Notes: generated from the sequence alone by a model not told the origin. 64,000 bases of DNA from JAVKSL01 sp050744085 (GCA_050744085.1 JBOGGU010000092.1:32253-96252), one strand, 5' to 3'; positions 33,573-41,950 are shown, counted from the stretch's first letter. A program made the numbers and translations.

Positions 33573-33899
33573 CTACGTGCGCGAGGCGTTCCGGTCGATC
33601 CTCACCACGGAGCCCTTGGGGGCCCGCCTGGCGGCTTCGAGGATGTTGTCGATGCCTGCGGCAATCTAGTGGTCGCGTTCCTCGGTGGCGTGCTGGTAGA
33701 TCAGCGCGGCGCGCAGCGTCGAGTGACCGAGGCGGGCCATCAGCTCCCTGGTCGACGCGCCGGTGGCGGCGGCGAGGGTCCGGCGAGGTGGCGCAGGTCG
33801 TGGAAGTGCAGGTCGGTCTCGCCGACAGCCTCGGCGGCCGTGCGGAACCGGCGGGACCAGTGCTGGGTGCGGATGGGGCCGCCCTTGTTCTCACCATGG
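33573..33899 (-). pseudogene. C-terminal remnant of a tyrosine integrase
   Basis: Frame one reads GGPIRTQHWSRRFRTAAEAV and LHFHDLRHLA, the integrase box with H-x-x-R-H. A missing base shifts to TRELMARLGHSTLRAALIYQ followed by HATEERDH, containing the catalytic Tyr. An in-frame TAG follows, then IAAGIDNILEAARRAPKGSV to a stop at 33573. So there is at least one frameshift and one nonsense change, and the N-terminal two thirds are gone. Integration next to tRNA-Gly is typical. Confidence 0.85.
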
Positions 33900-34150
33900 C
33901 GTCCGGGTGCGGCAAGGCCAAGTCGACGGCGACTCCGGCGGGCACAGCAGCTACCGCGAGCACGGCGGCTCCGGCGGGTACAACGCCGACCACACCAGCG
34001 CCCGCCGCACCACCGACTACACCAGCGCCGATCGTTCCACCCACCACTCTGTCGCTCCCGGAACAGAACGCGATCCAAGCAGCTCAGCAGTACTTAGCCA
34101 TGGGCAGCGGATTTTCACAAGCTGGCCTGATCCAACAGTTCATCGTCGGC
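33890..34150 (+). pseudogene. fragment of an Ltp-type surface lipoprotein
   Basis: Plus-strand frame ASGCGKAKSTATPAGTAA, a Thr/Pro/Ala linker, then LPEQNAIQAAQQYLAMGSGF with SQAGLIQQ, the repeat unit of host-cell-surface lipoproteins of the Ltp family. It starts at what would be the lipobox, so the signal peptide is missing and replaced by the antisense of the integrase remnant. A frameshift after GLIQQ leads to SAGDG in another frame, and the rest of the repeat is lost. Confidence 0.65.
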
Positions 34151-34423
34151 TGGCGATGGGCGCCGCCAGCTCGATGCCCACTCCCCCGATGTGGGCCGCG
34201 GCAAGCCCCGCCGACCGACGGTCGAAGACCGGCGACGCTTAGTCTTTGGCGGGACGGGCCGGGGAGGCGAGGGTTAGCGTCCGACACGAAGCTCGGATCA
34301 TGTGCGTCAGCCAGGCCGGTGGCACACCTGCAGCCACCGTGCCCCTGTCCGAATGGCCTGCTCGGCTCCGACCTTCAGTGCGGAAGGCGCCGCCGGGGCG
34401 CCTCGGAGAGAAAGGGCACTCAT

Positions 34424-34840
34424 ATGAAGTACATGATCTTGGTTTGCGCCTCGCAGAACGACTACCAGGAGATGGTTGGCCAACCTTCGGCCCAGCCTGC
34501 TTGGACGCACGAGGAATACGCGGCGCTCGGCGCGTTCATGCAGGCGTTTAACCAGGAGCTACTCGACTCAGGGGAGTTGGTGGAGACCAGGGGCCTGAGC
34601 GCCCCGGTGCACTCCCGCCGGGTCCGGCTCCAGGAGGGGGTCCCGGTGGTGACTGACGGGCCCTATGCCGAGTCCGAAGAGGTGCTCGCTGGCTACTGGA
34701 TCCTCGACTGCGCGAGTTTCGACCGGGCCACCGAGATCGCCTCCCGCCTGGCTGCCTGCCCGGGCCCGGAGCACGTTCGGGCCCGGGCCTACGCCGATGT
34801 GCGGCCCGTCGATGAGCACCAGCCGGACTTCGAAGGCTGA
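34424..34840 (+). CDS. YCII/DGPF-domain protein
   Basis: A 138-residue protein of the YCII-related (DGPF) family: MKYMILVCASQNDYQEM, HEEYAALGAFMQAFNQELLD, VTDGPYAESEEVLAGYWILD. The D-G-P-x-A-E-S-E-E motif is the family signature. It immediately precedes an ECF42-type sigma factor, the standard partner in Actinobacteria. The biochemical role of the DGPF protein is not established. Start ATG 34424. Confidence 0.9.
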   Translation: MKYMILVCASQNDYQEMVGQPSAQPAWTHEEYAALGAFMQAFNQELLDSGELVETRGLSAPVHSRRVRLQEGVPVVTDGPYAESEEVLAGYWILDCASFDRATEIASRLAACPGPEHVRARAYADVRPVDEHQPDFEG

Positions 34841-34860
34841 GGAAGGAGAGGCTGCGGGAG

Positions 34861-36114
34861 ATGGCCGCCACCGAGACCGAGGGCCTGCTGCGCAACCTGG
34901 CCCCGCAGGTCCTCGGCGCGGTGGTGCGCCGGTACGGCAACTTCGACCGGGCCGAGGATGCCACCCAGGAGGCTCTGTTGGCGGCTTCGGTGCAGTGGCC
35001 ACGAGATGGGCTACCTCGGAACCCCAAAGGCTGGCTCATTGCCGTCGCTTCACGTCGGCTTACCGACTTGTTGCGCTCCGACCAGGCCCGCCGTCGCCGC
35101 GAGGACACCGTTGCCCGGTGGTCATTGGTAGCGCTGGGTGAGGATGCGGTTGACGAAGCCAACCCGGCAGGTGCCGACGACATGCTGGTCCTGCTGTTCA
35201 TGTGCTGTAACCCCTCGCTGGCGGTGGCGTCACAGATCGCCTTGACCTTGCGGGCAGTCGGGGGTCTCAGCGTCACCGAGATCGCCCGCGCCCTGCTCAG
35301 CTCTGAACAGGCTGTGACCCGGCGCATCACCCGGGCGAAACAGTCGATCAAAGACAGCGGGGTGCCTTTCGCCCTGCCGTCCGGCGATGCCAGTCGTCTG
35401 GATGCCAGTCGTCTGGATGCCGTCCTGCGCGCCCTGTACCTGATCTTCAACGAGGGCTATTCCCCTACAGTGGGGACCGAGCTCCTGCGGGTGGACCTCG
35501 CCGACGAGGCCATCCGCCTTGCGAGGGTCCTCCACGCGATCCTGCCCGACGACGGCGAGGTGAGCGGACTCCTGGCGTTGATGCTCCTCGTCCACGCACG
35601 CCACAAGGCGCGCTCCGGGGCCGACGGGCGGCTGATCCCCATGGCGGAGCAGGACCGCGGCCGATGGGACCGAGCCGCCATCGACGAAGGCATAGCGCTG
35701 GTGACTGCTGTCCTTCCAAGAGGGCCCATCGGGCCATACCAGCTCCAGGCGGCGATTGCCGCCGTCCACGACGAGGCCGAGAGTGCGGACGCGACCGACT
35801 GGGCGCAGATCGCGGCGCTCTACGGAGTGCTGCTCAGACTCGATTACAACCCCGTGGTTGCCCTCAACCACGCCGTTGCGGTCAGCATGGTGGCCGGGCC
35901 CGTCGCTGGTCTCGATCTGCTCCACCGTTTGGAACCCGACGCCAGGGTCAACGTCGATCGTCGCTTCCATGCGGTGCGCGCCCACCTCCTCGAACGGAAC
36001 GGCGAGCCCCAAGCCGCTCTGGACTCCTACCAGACTGCGGCAAGACTGGCCACCAACGTCCAGCAGCAGCGCTACCTCAACGACCGAATCGCCCGGCTGG
36101 GGAGCTCGACCTGA
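34861..36114 (+). CDS. ECF-family sigma factor, ECF42 type
   Basis: A 417-residue sigma factor. Region 2 (GAVVRRYGNFDRAEDATQEA, NPKGWLIAVASRRLTDLLRS) and region 4 (LTLRAVGGLSVTEIARALLS, SEQAVTRRITRAKQSIKDSG) are followed by a long C-terminal extension of about 230 residues with TPR-like character (LNHAVAVSMVAGPVAGLDLL, RRFHAVRAHLLERNGEPQAA). This architecture plus the upstream DGPF gene defines ECF42. No anti-sigma factor is present; the extension is thought to control activity. A 15-bp duplication encodes SRLDASRLDA near residue 180. Confidence 0.9.
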   Translation: MAATETEGLLRNLAPQVLGAVVRRYGNFDRAEDATQEALLAASVQWPRDGLPRNPKGWLIAVASRRLTDLLRSDQARRRREDTVARWSLVALGEDAVDEANPAGADDMLVLLFMCCNPSLAVASQIALTLRAVGGLSVTEIARALLSSEQAVTRRITRAKQSIKDSGVPFALPSGDASRLDASRLDAVLRALYLIFNEGYSPTVGTELLRVDLADEAIRLARVLHAILPDDGEVSGLLALMLLVHARHKARSGADGRLIPMAEQDRGRWDRAAIDEGIALVTAVLPRGPIGPYQLQAAIAAVHDEAESADATDWAQIAALYGVLLRLDYNPVVALNHAVAVSMVAGPVAGLDLLHRLEPDARVNVDRRFHAVRAHLLERNGEPQAALDSYQTAARLATNVQQQRYLNDRIARLGSST

Positions 36115-36152
36115 CTGACAGCAGCGCCCACGTTTCGCTCGATTGGAGACCT

Positions 36153-36500
36153 ATGGACCAAGAAGTCCTCAAGTACATCGAAGCCATCCCGCCCGAACAT
36201 CGTCACCTGTTCGACCGCGTCCACCGGATGATCCTGGAGGCGTGCCCCGAGGTCGAGGTCGTCCTCTCCTACAAGATGCCGACCTACCAGATGGGCGACC
36301 GTCGCCTCCACCTGGCCGCATGGAACCACGGCGTCTCGATCTACGGCTGGAAGCCGCAAGGGGATGGCGGGTTCACCCTACGGCATCCCGAGTGCTGGAC
36401 GAGCACCGGGACCATACGGTTGCGGACCGATCATGAGGCAACGATCGCCGACGAGGAGATACGAGAGCTTGCCCGGGCGACTCTGACCCCGCCCACGTGA
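36153..36500 (+). CDS. DUF1801-family protein
   Basis: A 115-residue protein: MDQEVLKYIEAIPPEHRHLF, EVEVVLSYKMPTYQMGDRRL, HLAAWNHGVSIYGWKP and TGTIRLRTDHEA. This is the DUF1801/YdhG-like fold, related to frataxin-like iron-binding proteins. Role unknown. It follows the sigma factor by 38 bp and may belong to the same transcript. Confidence 0.88.
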   Translation: MDQEVLKYIEAIPPEHRHLFDRVHRMILEACPEVEVVLSYKMPTYQMGDRRLHLAAWNHGVSIYGWKPQGDGGFTLRHPECWTSTGTIRLRTDHEATIADEEIRELARATLTPPT

Positions 36501-36663
36501 TGAGGAGCAGTTGGGCTCACGTGGCCACGGACAGCGCCTTAGTTGGGAGATCCTGGATGAGTCGCCAGGTGTCAGGTTGGGGGTGGCCAGCACCTCGCAA
36601 CCCCCATAACCGCCCGCCGCGCTGAAGGGGTTTGGCCCGAGAGCGAGGGCTCAAGGATGGTGC

Positions 36664-36704
36664 TGTTGGTGGTTATGCACCTATAGGGTGCACAACCACC
36701 AACA
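36664..36704. terminator. 18-bp inverted repeat downstream of TetR gene
   Basis: TGTTGGTGGTTATGCACC (36664-36681) and its complement at 36687-36704 with one mismatch, separated by TATAG. It lies about 30 bp past the TetR stop and could terminate that transcript. No T-run follows. Confidence 0.5.
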
Positions 36705-36734
36705 TGTCGGCCAACCTAAGGCCCAAACCTGGGC

Positions 36735-37322
36735 CTACGGTCGGAGACCGGCGAGAACCAGGGAGAACATTCGCTCGGTCCGCTCGGGGTCGACCTGTGA
36801 GTTCTCGTTGACCAGCAGGATCCCGTGGATGAGGCGCAGCAAGTCACCGAGCTCCACGTCCTGGCTGACCTCACCGGCCAGCTTGGCCCGGGCCAGGAGC
36901 TGGTCACCGGCCGCGCGCATCTCCACGGAAGCACAGTTGATCTCCGAGCCCTCCTGGTGCTTGGCGCTCATCACCGAGGCCCCGAGGCTCTTGCCGTTGG
37001 CCCCGAGCACGAGCTGGGTTCGCAGCCAGGTGACCAGTGCGTGGACGGGGACGGGATCATCCAGCAGCCGTTCGGCCAATCTCTGCAGCTCGTTGACCTG
37101 GTCCAGGTAGACCGCCTCGCACAGCGCCTGACGGGTGGGGAAGTGGCGGTACAAGGTGCCGATCCCCACACCGGCTTGGTGGGCCACGTCCTCCATGTTC
37201 GCATCGGCCCCCTGCTCAGCGAGCGCCGCACGTGCAGCGGCCAGGAGCCGCTCGTGGTTGCGCCGGGCGTCGGCACGCCTGGGCTTGTCCAGCTGGGTGC
37301 TCTCTGCGGCTAGTTCGCTCAT
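36735..37322 (-). CDS. TetR-family repressor of the MFS pump
   Basis: A 195-residue TetR protein. HTH: NHERLLAAARAALAEQGADA then VAHQAGVGIGTLYRHFPTRQ. The ligand domain has VHALVTWLRTQLVLGANGKS. It is divergent from the DHA2-type MFS gene, and a palindrome in the shared region fits its operator. Such pairs are induced by pump substrates. Confidence 0.92.
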   Translation of the reverse strand: MSELAAESTQLDKPRRADARRNHERLLAAARAALAEQGADANMEDVAHQAGVGIGTLYRHFPTRQALCEAVYLDQVNELQRLAERLLDDPVPVHALVTWLRTQLVLGANGKSLGASVMSAKHQEGSEINCASVEMRAAGDQLLARAKLAGEVSQDVELGDLLRLIHGILLVNENSQVDPERTERMFSLVLAGLRP

Positions 37323-37353
37323 CAGGCCCCCCAGTACAAGAGCGGGTTGCTAA

Positions 37354-37384
37354 ACGGAGTTAGACTCCGTATACTAAACGGAGT
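37354..37384. promoter_or_regulatory. TetR operator: ACGGAGT-TAG-ACTCCGT plus extra half site
   Basis: A perfect 7-bp inverted repeat at 37354-37370, with a third copy of AAACGGAGT at 37376-37384. It sits between the divergent TetR and MFS genes, 32 bp from the TetR start. Likely controls both. Confidence 0.75.
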
Positions 37385-37454
37385 AACCCTCAGTTTAGCC
37401 CCCGCCAGCCCCGAAGGGGCGCGCGCCGGGCTCATCAGGACAAGGAGCAAACCC

Positions 37455-38849
37455 ATGGCCTTATCTTCGCGCGCCTCAGCGCGCCCAAACATCGCCCTCG
37501 GGGTGATCGTCGCCACCCAGCTGATGGTGGTCCTCGACGTCACGGTGGTGAACATCGCCCTGGCCAGCATCCAACGGTCTCTGCACTTCAGCACGGCCGG
37601 GCTCTCATGGGTGATCAACGCCTACACCCTCACCTTTGGTGGCCTGCTGCTACTCGGCGGGCGGGCCGGGGACGTGTTCGGGCGCCGCCGGGTGCTGAGC
37701 ATCGGCTTGGCGGTCTTCACCGCCTCCTCCCTGCTCGGCGGGTTGGCACAGTCGTCGTCCTGGCTGCTCGCCGCCAGGGCCTTCCAGGGGATAGGCGCAG
37801 CCATGGCCGCGCCGAGCACGCTGGCCCTGATAACCGCCACCTTCGAGCAGGGGCCGGCGCGCAATCGAGCTCTCGGTGTGTTCAGCGCAGTCGCCGCGGG
37901 GGGCGGCTCGCTGGGCCTGATCCTCGGGGGAGCCCTCACCGCCTGGGTCTCGTGGCGTTGGGTGCTGTTCATCAACGTGCCGATCGGTCTGGCGATCATC
38001 GCCATGGCGCCCCGCTACATCGTCGAGCCGCCCCGCCATCCCGGCCGCTTGGACCTGCGCGGTGGGCTGCTTTCGACCGCGGGGCTGGCCACGCTGATCT
38101 ACGGGTTCATCCGGGTGGCTGACCACGGCCGGGCGTTCACGGTTACCGGTCTTTTCGTGCTGGCGGTGGCCCTTCTCGGCGCCTTCGTGGTGCTGGAGTC
38201 TCGGACCAGGGAGCCCCTCATGCCCCTTGGACTGCTCCGGGATCGGGCCCGGGCGGCGGGCTTCGTCGACATGATGCTGTCGGGGGCGGCCATGTACGGG
38301 ATGTTTTTCTTCACCAGCCAGTTCCTCCAGCGCTCGCTGGGTTACAGCCCGCTGGTGGCCGGCCTGGCCTTCCTCCCGCTGACGGCTCTGATCTTCGCCG
38401 GCTCCCGGGTCACGCCCAAGCTGGTGAACAGGCTTGGTCCCACCCGGCCGCTGGTGGTGGGGTTGGTGCTGATCACTGCCGGCCTGGCGTGGCTGGCACA
38501 AGCTCCGGCCAACGCCGGCTATGTCGCGGGGTTGCTCGGGCCGTTGGTACTGTTCGGCGCCGGGGCAGGGTCGGCGTTCATGCCCCTCACGGTGACCATC
38601 TTGTCGGGTGTCGAGCGCGATAATGCCGGCGCGGTGTCGGGCATGCTGCAGACCATGCAACAGGTGGGCGGTTCCCTCGGATTGGCTGTGCTGGTCACCA
38701 TCGCCAGCGCCGGGGGCCAATCGGCCGCCTTGACCACCGGTGCCGGACTCACCGCCCTCGCGGGGCTCATCGCGGTTTCCGTGCTGCGGGCTCCGGCGGT
38801 CCGCGCCGTGCCAGTAGCGGCAGTCGAGGAGGTCGGGGTGGGGGCGTGA
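37455..38849 (+). CDS. MFS drug transporter, DHA2 (14-helix) family
   Basis: A 464-residue proton-coupled multidrug exporter. Start ATG 37455 with AAGGAG upstream. Helix 1 motif QLMVVLDVTVVNIALASIQR carries the Asp typical of DHA2; motif A is GGRAGDVFGRRRVL; motif C region is FSAVAAGGGSLGLILGGALT. The C-terminal half includes GVERDNAGAVSGMLQTMQQV, seen in EmrB/QacA relatives. Substrate unknown. Controlled by the divergent TetR gene. Confidence 0.93.
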   Translation: MALSSRASARPNIALGVIVATQLMVVLDVTVVNIALASIQRSLHFSTAGLSWVINAYTLTFGGLLLLGGRAGDVFGRRRVLSIGLAVFTASSLLGGLAQSSSWLLAARAFQGIGAAMAAPSTLALITATFEQGPARNRALGVFSAVAAGGGSLGLILGGALTAWVSWRWVLFINVPIGLAIIAMAPRYIVEPPRHPGRLDLRGGLLSTAGLATLIYGFIRVADHGRAFTVTGLFVLAVALLGAFVVLESRTREPLMPLGLLRDRARAAGFVDMMLSGAAMYGMFFFTSQFLQRSLGYSPLVAGLAFLPLTALIFAGSRVTPKLVNRLGPTRPLVVGLVLITAGLAWLAQAPANAGYVAGLLGPLVLFGAGAGSAFMPLTVTILSGVERDNAGAVSGMLQTMQQVGGSLGLAVLVTIASAGGQSAALTTGAGLTALAGLIAVSVLRAPAVRAVPVAAVEEVGVGA

Positions 38850-38920
38850 CCCAGCCTGGTGCCCGCCCCACCGCGCCGGCCCGCAATCCAAGCCGATGCC
38901 GGCTAGCACCAAGGCCAGGT

Positions 38921-39124
38921 TTACGTCCCCTCCGCCGACCTGGCCGCCGCGGTGTTCGACCCTGCCGACGTGGCCGCCTGCGCCGCCGCGGTCCTCACCA
39001 GCCGGCGCCTGGGAGAGGGCCGGGCGCCTCGACCTCCGCCCCAGTCGCCACGGATCGAGGCGTTGGGTTGCGCCTCGAAGGTTGCCCGCGCCTGCTCCTC
39101 AACGGGGTCTGGTTCGCGGGTCAT
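38921..39124 (-). CDS. small ORF at the end of the mer operon, unrecognised
   Basis: ATG at 39124 overlaps the stop of the thioredoxin-fold gene (ATGA). The 67-residue product starts MTREPDPVEEQARATFEAQP and turns into Arg/Ala-rich low complexity. The first ~25 residues look protein-like; the rest may be a decayed or shifted frame. It could be a truncated fourth operon gene. Coding status is uncertain. Confidence 0.3.
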   Translation of the reverse strand: MTREPDPVEEQARATFEAQPNASIRGDWGGGRGARPSPRRRLVRTAAAQAATSAGSNTAAARSAEGT

Positions 39125-39459
39125 GCTCGGCGCCCTTGAGCTCTGGGCGCTGAGAGCGCGGCCAACAACTCCGCTGCGGTGGGCAGCTCGAGACGGCACG
39201 CCGGTGCCGTTGGCACCGGCGCTCCACGGTTGACCTCGAGGCCGTTGATCAACACGGTCGGCGAGGCAAGACCACCCTGAACCTCGATGACGCTTACCTC
39301 GGTGATGCTGGCCTGGATGTCTCCTGCAAGGAGGGCGTCGCAAATGGTGGCGCGGACCTGGTCGACCAGCGGGCAGGCCAGGTGGTGCACCAGGGTGATC
39401 TCTACCCCTTGGCGGGTGGTCGGCAGTAGCTCGTCGGCCAGGCCGGGCGGGGCGGTCAA
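39121..39459 (-). CDS. thioredoxin-fold protein co-transcribed with merB
   Basis: A 112-residue protein with TTG start at 39459, overlapping the merB stop. It reads VEITLVHHLACPLVDQVRAT then ICDALLAGDIQASITEVSVI, followed by SPTVLINGLEVNRG and APACRLELPTAAELLAAL. The beta-alpha-beta start, cis-Pro-like SPTVLINGL and Cys residues indicate a glutaredoxin/thioredoxin-like fold of the type found beside MerB. It may hand off or bind Hg(II) released by MerB; that is inference. Confidence 0.7.
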   Translation of the reverse strand: MTAPPGLADELLPTTRQGVEITLVHHLACPLVDQVRATICDALLAGDIQASITEVSVIEVQGGLASPTVLINGLEVNRGAPVPTAPACRLELPTAAELLAALSAPRAQGRRA

Positions 39460-40079
39460 CGGTCCTGCTCCGACGGCACCCAGTCGAGGGCCTCGCACGC
39501 CGCCCGGGACGCGGCGAAGGCCTCGGCGACGCCGAGCAACAAGCCGTCGACATGCTCGTCCAGCCACGGCTTGGCGTGCTCGGCGGAGGCAAAGAAGTGT
39601 CCCTGGTCGCACGCAGTCCGGCGGAAGTCCTCGACATCGCTGGCCGGGGACACCTGGGAGACGATCACCTCGGGTGGGCTCACGCTGAGAGGGCCCTGGG
39701 GGGACAGCTCCAGGTCGACGGGTCGGCCTGTTGCCGCACAGATCGAGTGGACAGAGGTGCTCCGACCCAGGACGACGGTGAAAAGCAGGGTGTCGGTGGC
39801 GCACCAGGTGTACAGGTCCTGGCCTCCAACGACAAAGTGGTGTGCCGTGGGGCGAAGAGTAAGGCCAAAGCCGACCAGGCGTCCCTGGTCGTCCCATTCG
39901 CCTCCGGGCAGGGAGCCAAGAAGGGACCTGACCCGGTCAACTGGCGCCCCGGCCGCTTCGGCGAGCTCGTCGAGCGGGAGGGGACGGCCCCCGGCGAGCA
40001 ATCGCACCAGGTGGGGAACCAGCTCATAGCCCTCGTAGCGAGCTATGAACTCTGCGTCGGTGCAGGTACATGCCCTCAT
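39456..40079 (-). CDS. merB: alkylmercury lyase MerB
   Basis: Cleaves the carbon-mercury bond of organomercurials to give Hg(II). The 207-residue protein has the catalytic set: Cys93 and Asp96 in TWCATDTLLF and Cys157 in RTACDQGHFFAS, matching Cys96, Asp99 and Cys159 of plasmid R831b MerB. The N-terminal winged-helix region includes LPLDELAEAAGAPVDRV. It overlaps merR by 4 bp upstream and the thioredoxin-fold gene by 4 bp downstream. Two extra Cys (4 and 6) near the N-terminus could bind mercury. No merA or merT is present in the window. Confidence 0.93.
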   Translation of the reverse strand: MRACTCTDAEFIARYEGYELVPHLVRLLAGGRPLPLDELAEAAGAPVDRVRSLLGSLPGGEWDDQGRLVGFGLTLRPTAHHFVVGGQDLYTWCATDTLLFTVVLGRSTSVHSICAATGRPVDLELSPQGPLSVSPPEVIVSQVSPASDVEDFRRTACDQGHFFASAEHAKPWLDEHVDGLLLGVAEAFAASRAACEALDWVPSEQDR

Positions 40080-40495
40080 CGGCCGTCGTCGTCTCCTTCC
40101 CTTGGTTGGTCGTCGCATGTGTGAAGCAGGGGGCAGTCGCGCTGCGAGCGGGGTTCGGCGCAGGTCGCAACGAGGCGCCCGAGGGAGTCGCGCATGGATA
40201 CGAGGCTGGCGATCTTGGCGTCGAGTTGGGCGACCTTCTGCTCCGCCATCTGCTTGGCGATGTCGCAGTTGCTGGGTCCTCCAGCGGCCAGCTCGAGTAG
40301 CGACTCGACCTCCTCCAGGCTGAAGCCGAGGGCCTGGGCGCGCTTGACGAAACGAACCACCCGCACCGTGTCCGGGCGATAGGCGCGGTAGCCCGAGCCG
40401 AGCCGCTCGGGCTCGGCAAGCAAGCCACGACGTTCGTAGTAGCGGAGAGTCTGGACGTTGACGCCGGCCGCAACGGCCACCTCGGAGCTGCGCAT
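40076..40495 (-). CDS. merR: mercury-responsive MerR regulator
   Basis: A 139-residue MerR. The HTH is SSEVAVAAGVNVQTLRYYER, followed by the coiled dimerisation helix. The Hg(II)-binding cysteines Cys77, Cys112 and Cys121 have the same spacing as Tn501 MerR Cys82/117/126, with TCAEPRSQRDCPLLH. It is the first gene of its own operon rather than divergent, so it controls itself together with merB. The ATG at 40495 lies about 7 nt from the -10 hexamer, so the message is probably leaderless. Confidence 0.93.
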   Translation of the reverse strand: MRSSEVAVAAGVNVQTLRYYERRGLLAEPERLGSGYRAYRPDTVRVVRFVKRAQALGFSLEEVESLLELAAGGPSNCDIAKQMAEQKVAQLDAKIASLVSMRDSLGRLVATCAEPRSQRDCPLLHTCDDQPREGDDDGR

Positions 40496-40501
40496 AAGCC
40501 A

Positions 40502-40533
40502 AGTGTAAACCCTGTACCATGGTACGGAGTCAA
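40502..40533 (-). promoter_or_regulatory. MerR-type promoter/operator with long spacer
   Basis: On the minus strand TTGACT (40533-40528) and TACACT (40507-40502) are separated by 20 bp. The spacer contains the dyad CCGTACCATGGTACAGG. The extended spacer and GTAC-centred dyad are hallmarks of MerR-activated mer promoters. Confidence 0.85.
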
Positions 40534-40553
40534 GGGGTTCGCAAATTATTTTT

Positions 40554-40591
40554 CGGCGCTCTCCACCGAGCCCGGCGCTCTCCACCGAGCC
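40554..40591. repeat. 19-bp direct tandem duplication
   Basis: Two adjacent copies of CGGCGCTCTCCACCGAGCC upstream of the mer promoter. No coding or regulatory role is evident. Confidence 0.7.
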
Positions 40592-40963
40592 TGGGGCTGG
40601 CGCGTGGTGCCACCCAGCTACCACTCCTGGGGGCGCCAACCCTGCCTACCTGGACGGTGTGCCAACGGTGGTCGGCCCGAGGCTGTGGTGGCTGTCCACG
40701 CCGACAGTCAAGGGCGCGGGCGAGCAGGCTCACCACGCCGCCCTCGCCTCGCTGAGCTGCTGAGCGCCTGGGGCCTTCAGGGCGCTGCGCCAGCCAGATC
40801 GCCAGGTGCTCAGGCTGCGAGAACCGTGGGACCGCCAACAGCCATAGGCTCTCGGCGTGCCCGACATGACCATCCTGGTCGCTGCCGGCGACCTGACCGC
40901 CTACCCGGCTCGACCGACGGTCGGTTGCGGCCCCTGGCCTGGCGCTCCGCTGCCTCGGGGCGT
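40592..40963. other. gene-free stretch upstream of the dikinase genes
   Basis: About 370 bp with no convincing gene. Open frames exist on both strands but have Arg/Pro-rich compositions typical of high-GC shadows. A short frame from about 40865 (MTILVAAGDLTAYPARPTVG) looks slightly protein-like and could be a remnant. I see no clear promoter. Confidence 0.5.
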
Positions 40964-41950
40964 GTGAGGGCTGACGACTGCGTGCTCGGCCCTGACGACT
41001 ACGTGCTCGGCCCTGACGACGGCGTGCTCGGCCAACGAGACGTCCTGGAGGCTCCCTTGCGCTGCGTCGGCGCCAAGGCCGCGACACTGGCACGCCTGGC
41101 GGAAGGCGGTGTCCCGGTCCCCGCCTTCTACGTCGTTACCGCTGACGCATTCGCAAGCCACCTCGTCCGGAACAAGATCGCCTGGCCATCTCCAGGCGAC
41201 GAGGCTGATCGCGAGCAATGGGCGACAATGCGCGAGTCGATCGCAGCGTCCCCCATGGAGGAGGCCCTAAGCGGCCAGATCCTCGGAGCCCATGCTCGCG
41301 TCTGCAGCCAGAGCCGCCACGAAAGGGTCGCAGTCCGTTCCTCGGGCAGCGAGGAGGACTCCAGGTCGGCGTCGTTTGCGGGCCAGTTCAGCTCGTTCCT
41401 CAACTTGGAGGGTTCCGAAGTCCTCGACGCGGTGAAGGCCTGCTGGGCGTCGTACCTCTCAGAGAGGTCGCGTCAATACCGGGCGGCCAACCGGATCCCC
41501 CTCGGGCCGGCGCCGAGCTTTAGCGTGATCGTCCAGACGCAGGTGCTCTCGGAGCGAGCCGGTGTGATCTTCACCGTGCACCCGCTCGACCCGGCCGGGG
41601 GCGAGCTGTACATCGAGGCCAACTTTGGCACAGGGGAGTCCATTGTCGGGGGGCTGGTGACTCCCGATCGCGCCACGGTGTCCCGCTTGGGCGTCGTCGA
41701 GATGGTCACGGCCACCAAGCGGCGGATGACGCAGGTGTCCCTGGCGTCACGCGGCACCGAGGTCGTCGAGGTCGAGGGGCCTCGCAGGGATGCTCCCGTC
41801 CTGAGCGAGGGCGAGGTGCGGGAGCTGTCCCGGATGGGCCTGCGCATCGAGCAGCTCATGGACGGGCCCCAGGACATCGAGTGGGCGTACGACTCCCGGC
41901 AGCTTTGGATCCTTCAGGCACGTCCGATCACCACCTTCGCGGTAGGGTGA
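40964..41950 (+). CDS. ATP-binding subunit of a split RPH/PEP-synthase-like dikinase
   Basis: A 328-residue PPDK-type ATP-grasp domain as a separate protein. Motifs follow rifampin phosphotransferase order: VGAKAATLARLAEGGVPVPA, VAVRSSGSEEDSRSASFAGQ, QTQVLSERAGVIFTVHPLDP, EANFGTGESIVGGLVTPD and the closing PQDIEWAYDSRQLWILQARP. It should transfer a pyrophosphate from ATP to the swivelling His of the next protein. GTG start at 40964 precedes a 21-bp tandem repeat encoding VLGPDD units (residues about 6-24). The stop overlaps the next start (GTGA), so the two proteins are made together. Confidence 0.85.
   Translation: MRADDCVLGPDDYVLGPDDGVLGQRDVLEAPLRCVGAKAATLARLAEGGVPVPAFYVVTADAFASHLVRNKIAWPSPGDEADREQWATMRESIAASPMEEALSGQILGAHARVCSQSRHERVAVRSSGSEEDSRSASFAGQFSSFLNLEGSEVLDAVKACWASYLSERSRQYRAANRIPLGPAPSFSVIVQTQVLSERAGVIFTVHPLDPAGGELYIEANFGTGESIVGGLVTPDRATVSRLGVVEMVTATKRRMTQVSLASRGTEVVEVEGPRRDAPVLSEGEVRELSRMGLRIEQLMDGPQDIEWAYDSRQLWILQARPITTFAVG

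Noticed and set aside
33505..34423. A second attachment site repeating the tRNA-Gly 3' end
   Set aside because: I searched downstream for a copy of the T-arm/acceptor end and found none in the window.
38846..39139. Plus-strand ORF overlapping the MFS stop
   Set aside because: Arg/Pro/Gly-rich shadow opposite the end of the mer operon; no motif.
40604..40963. Extension of the dikinase A gene to an upstream ATG at 40604
   Set aside because: The extra ~120 residues are Pro/Arg-rich with no family similarity; the GTG at 40964 gives the normal domain start.
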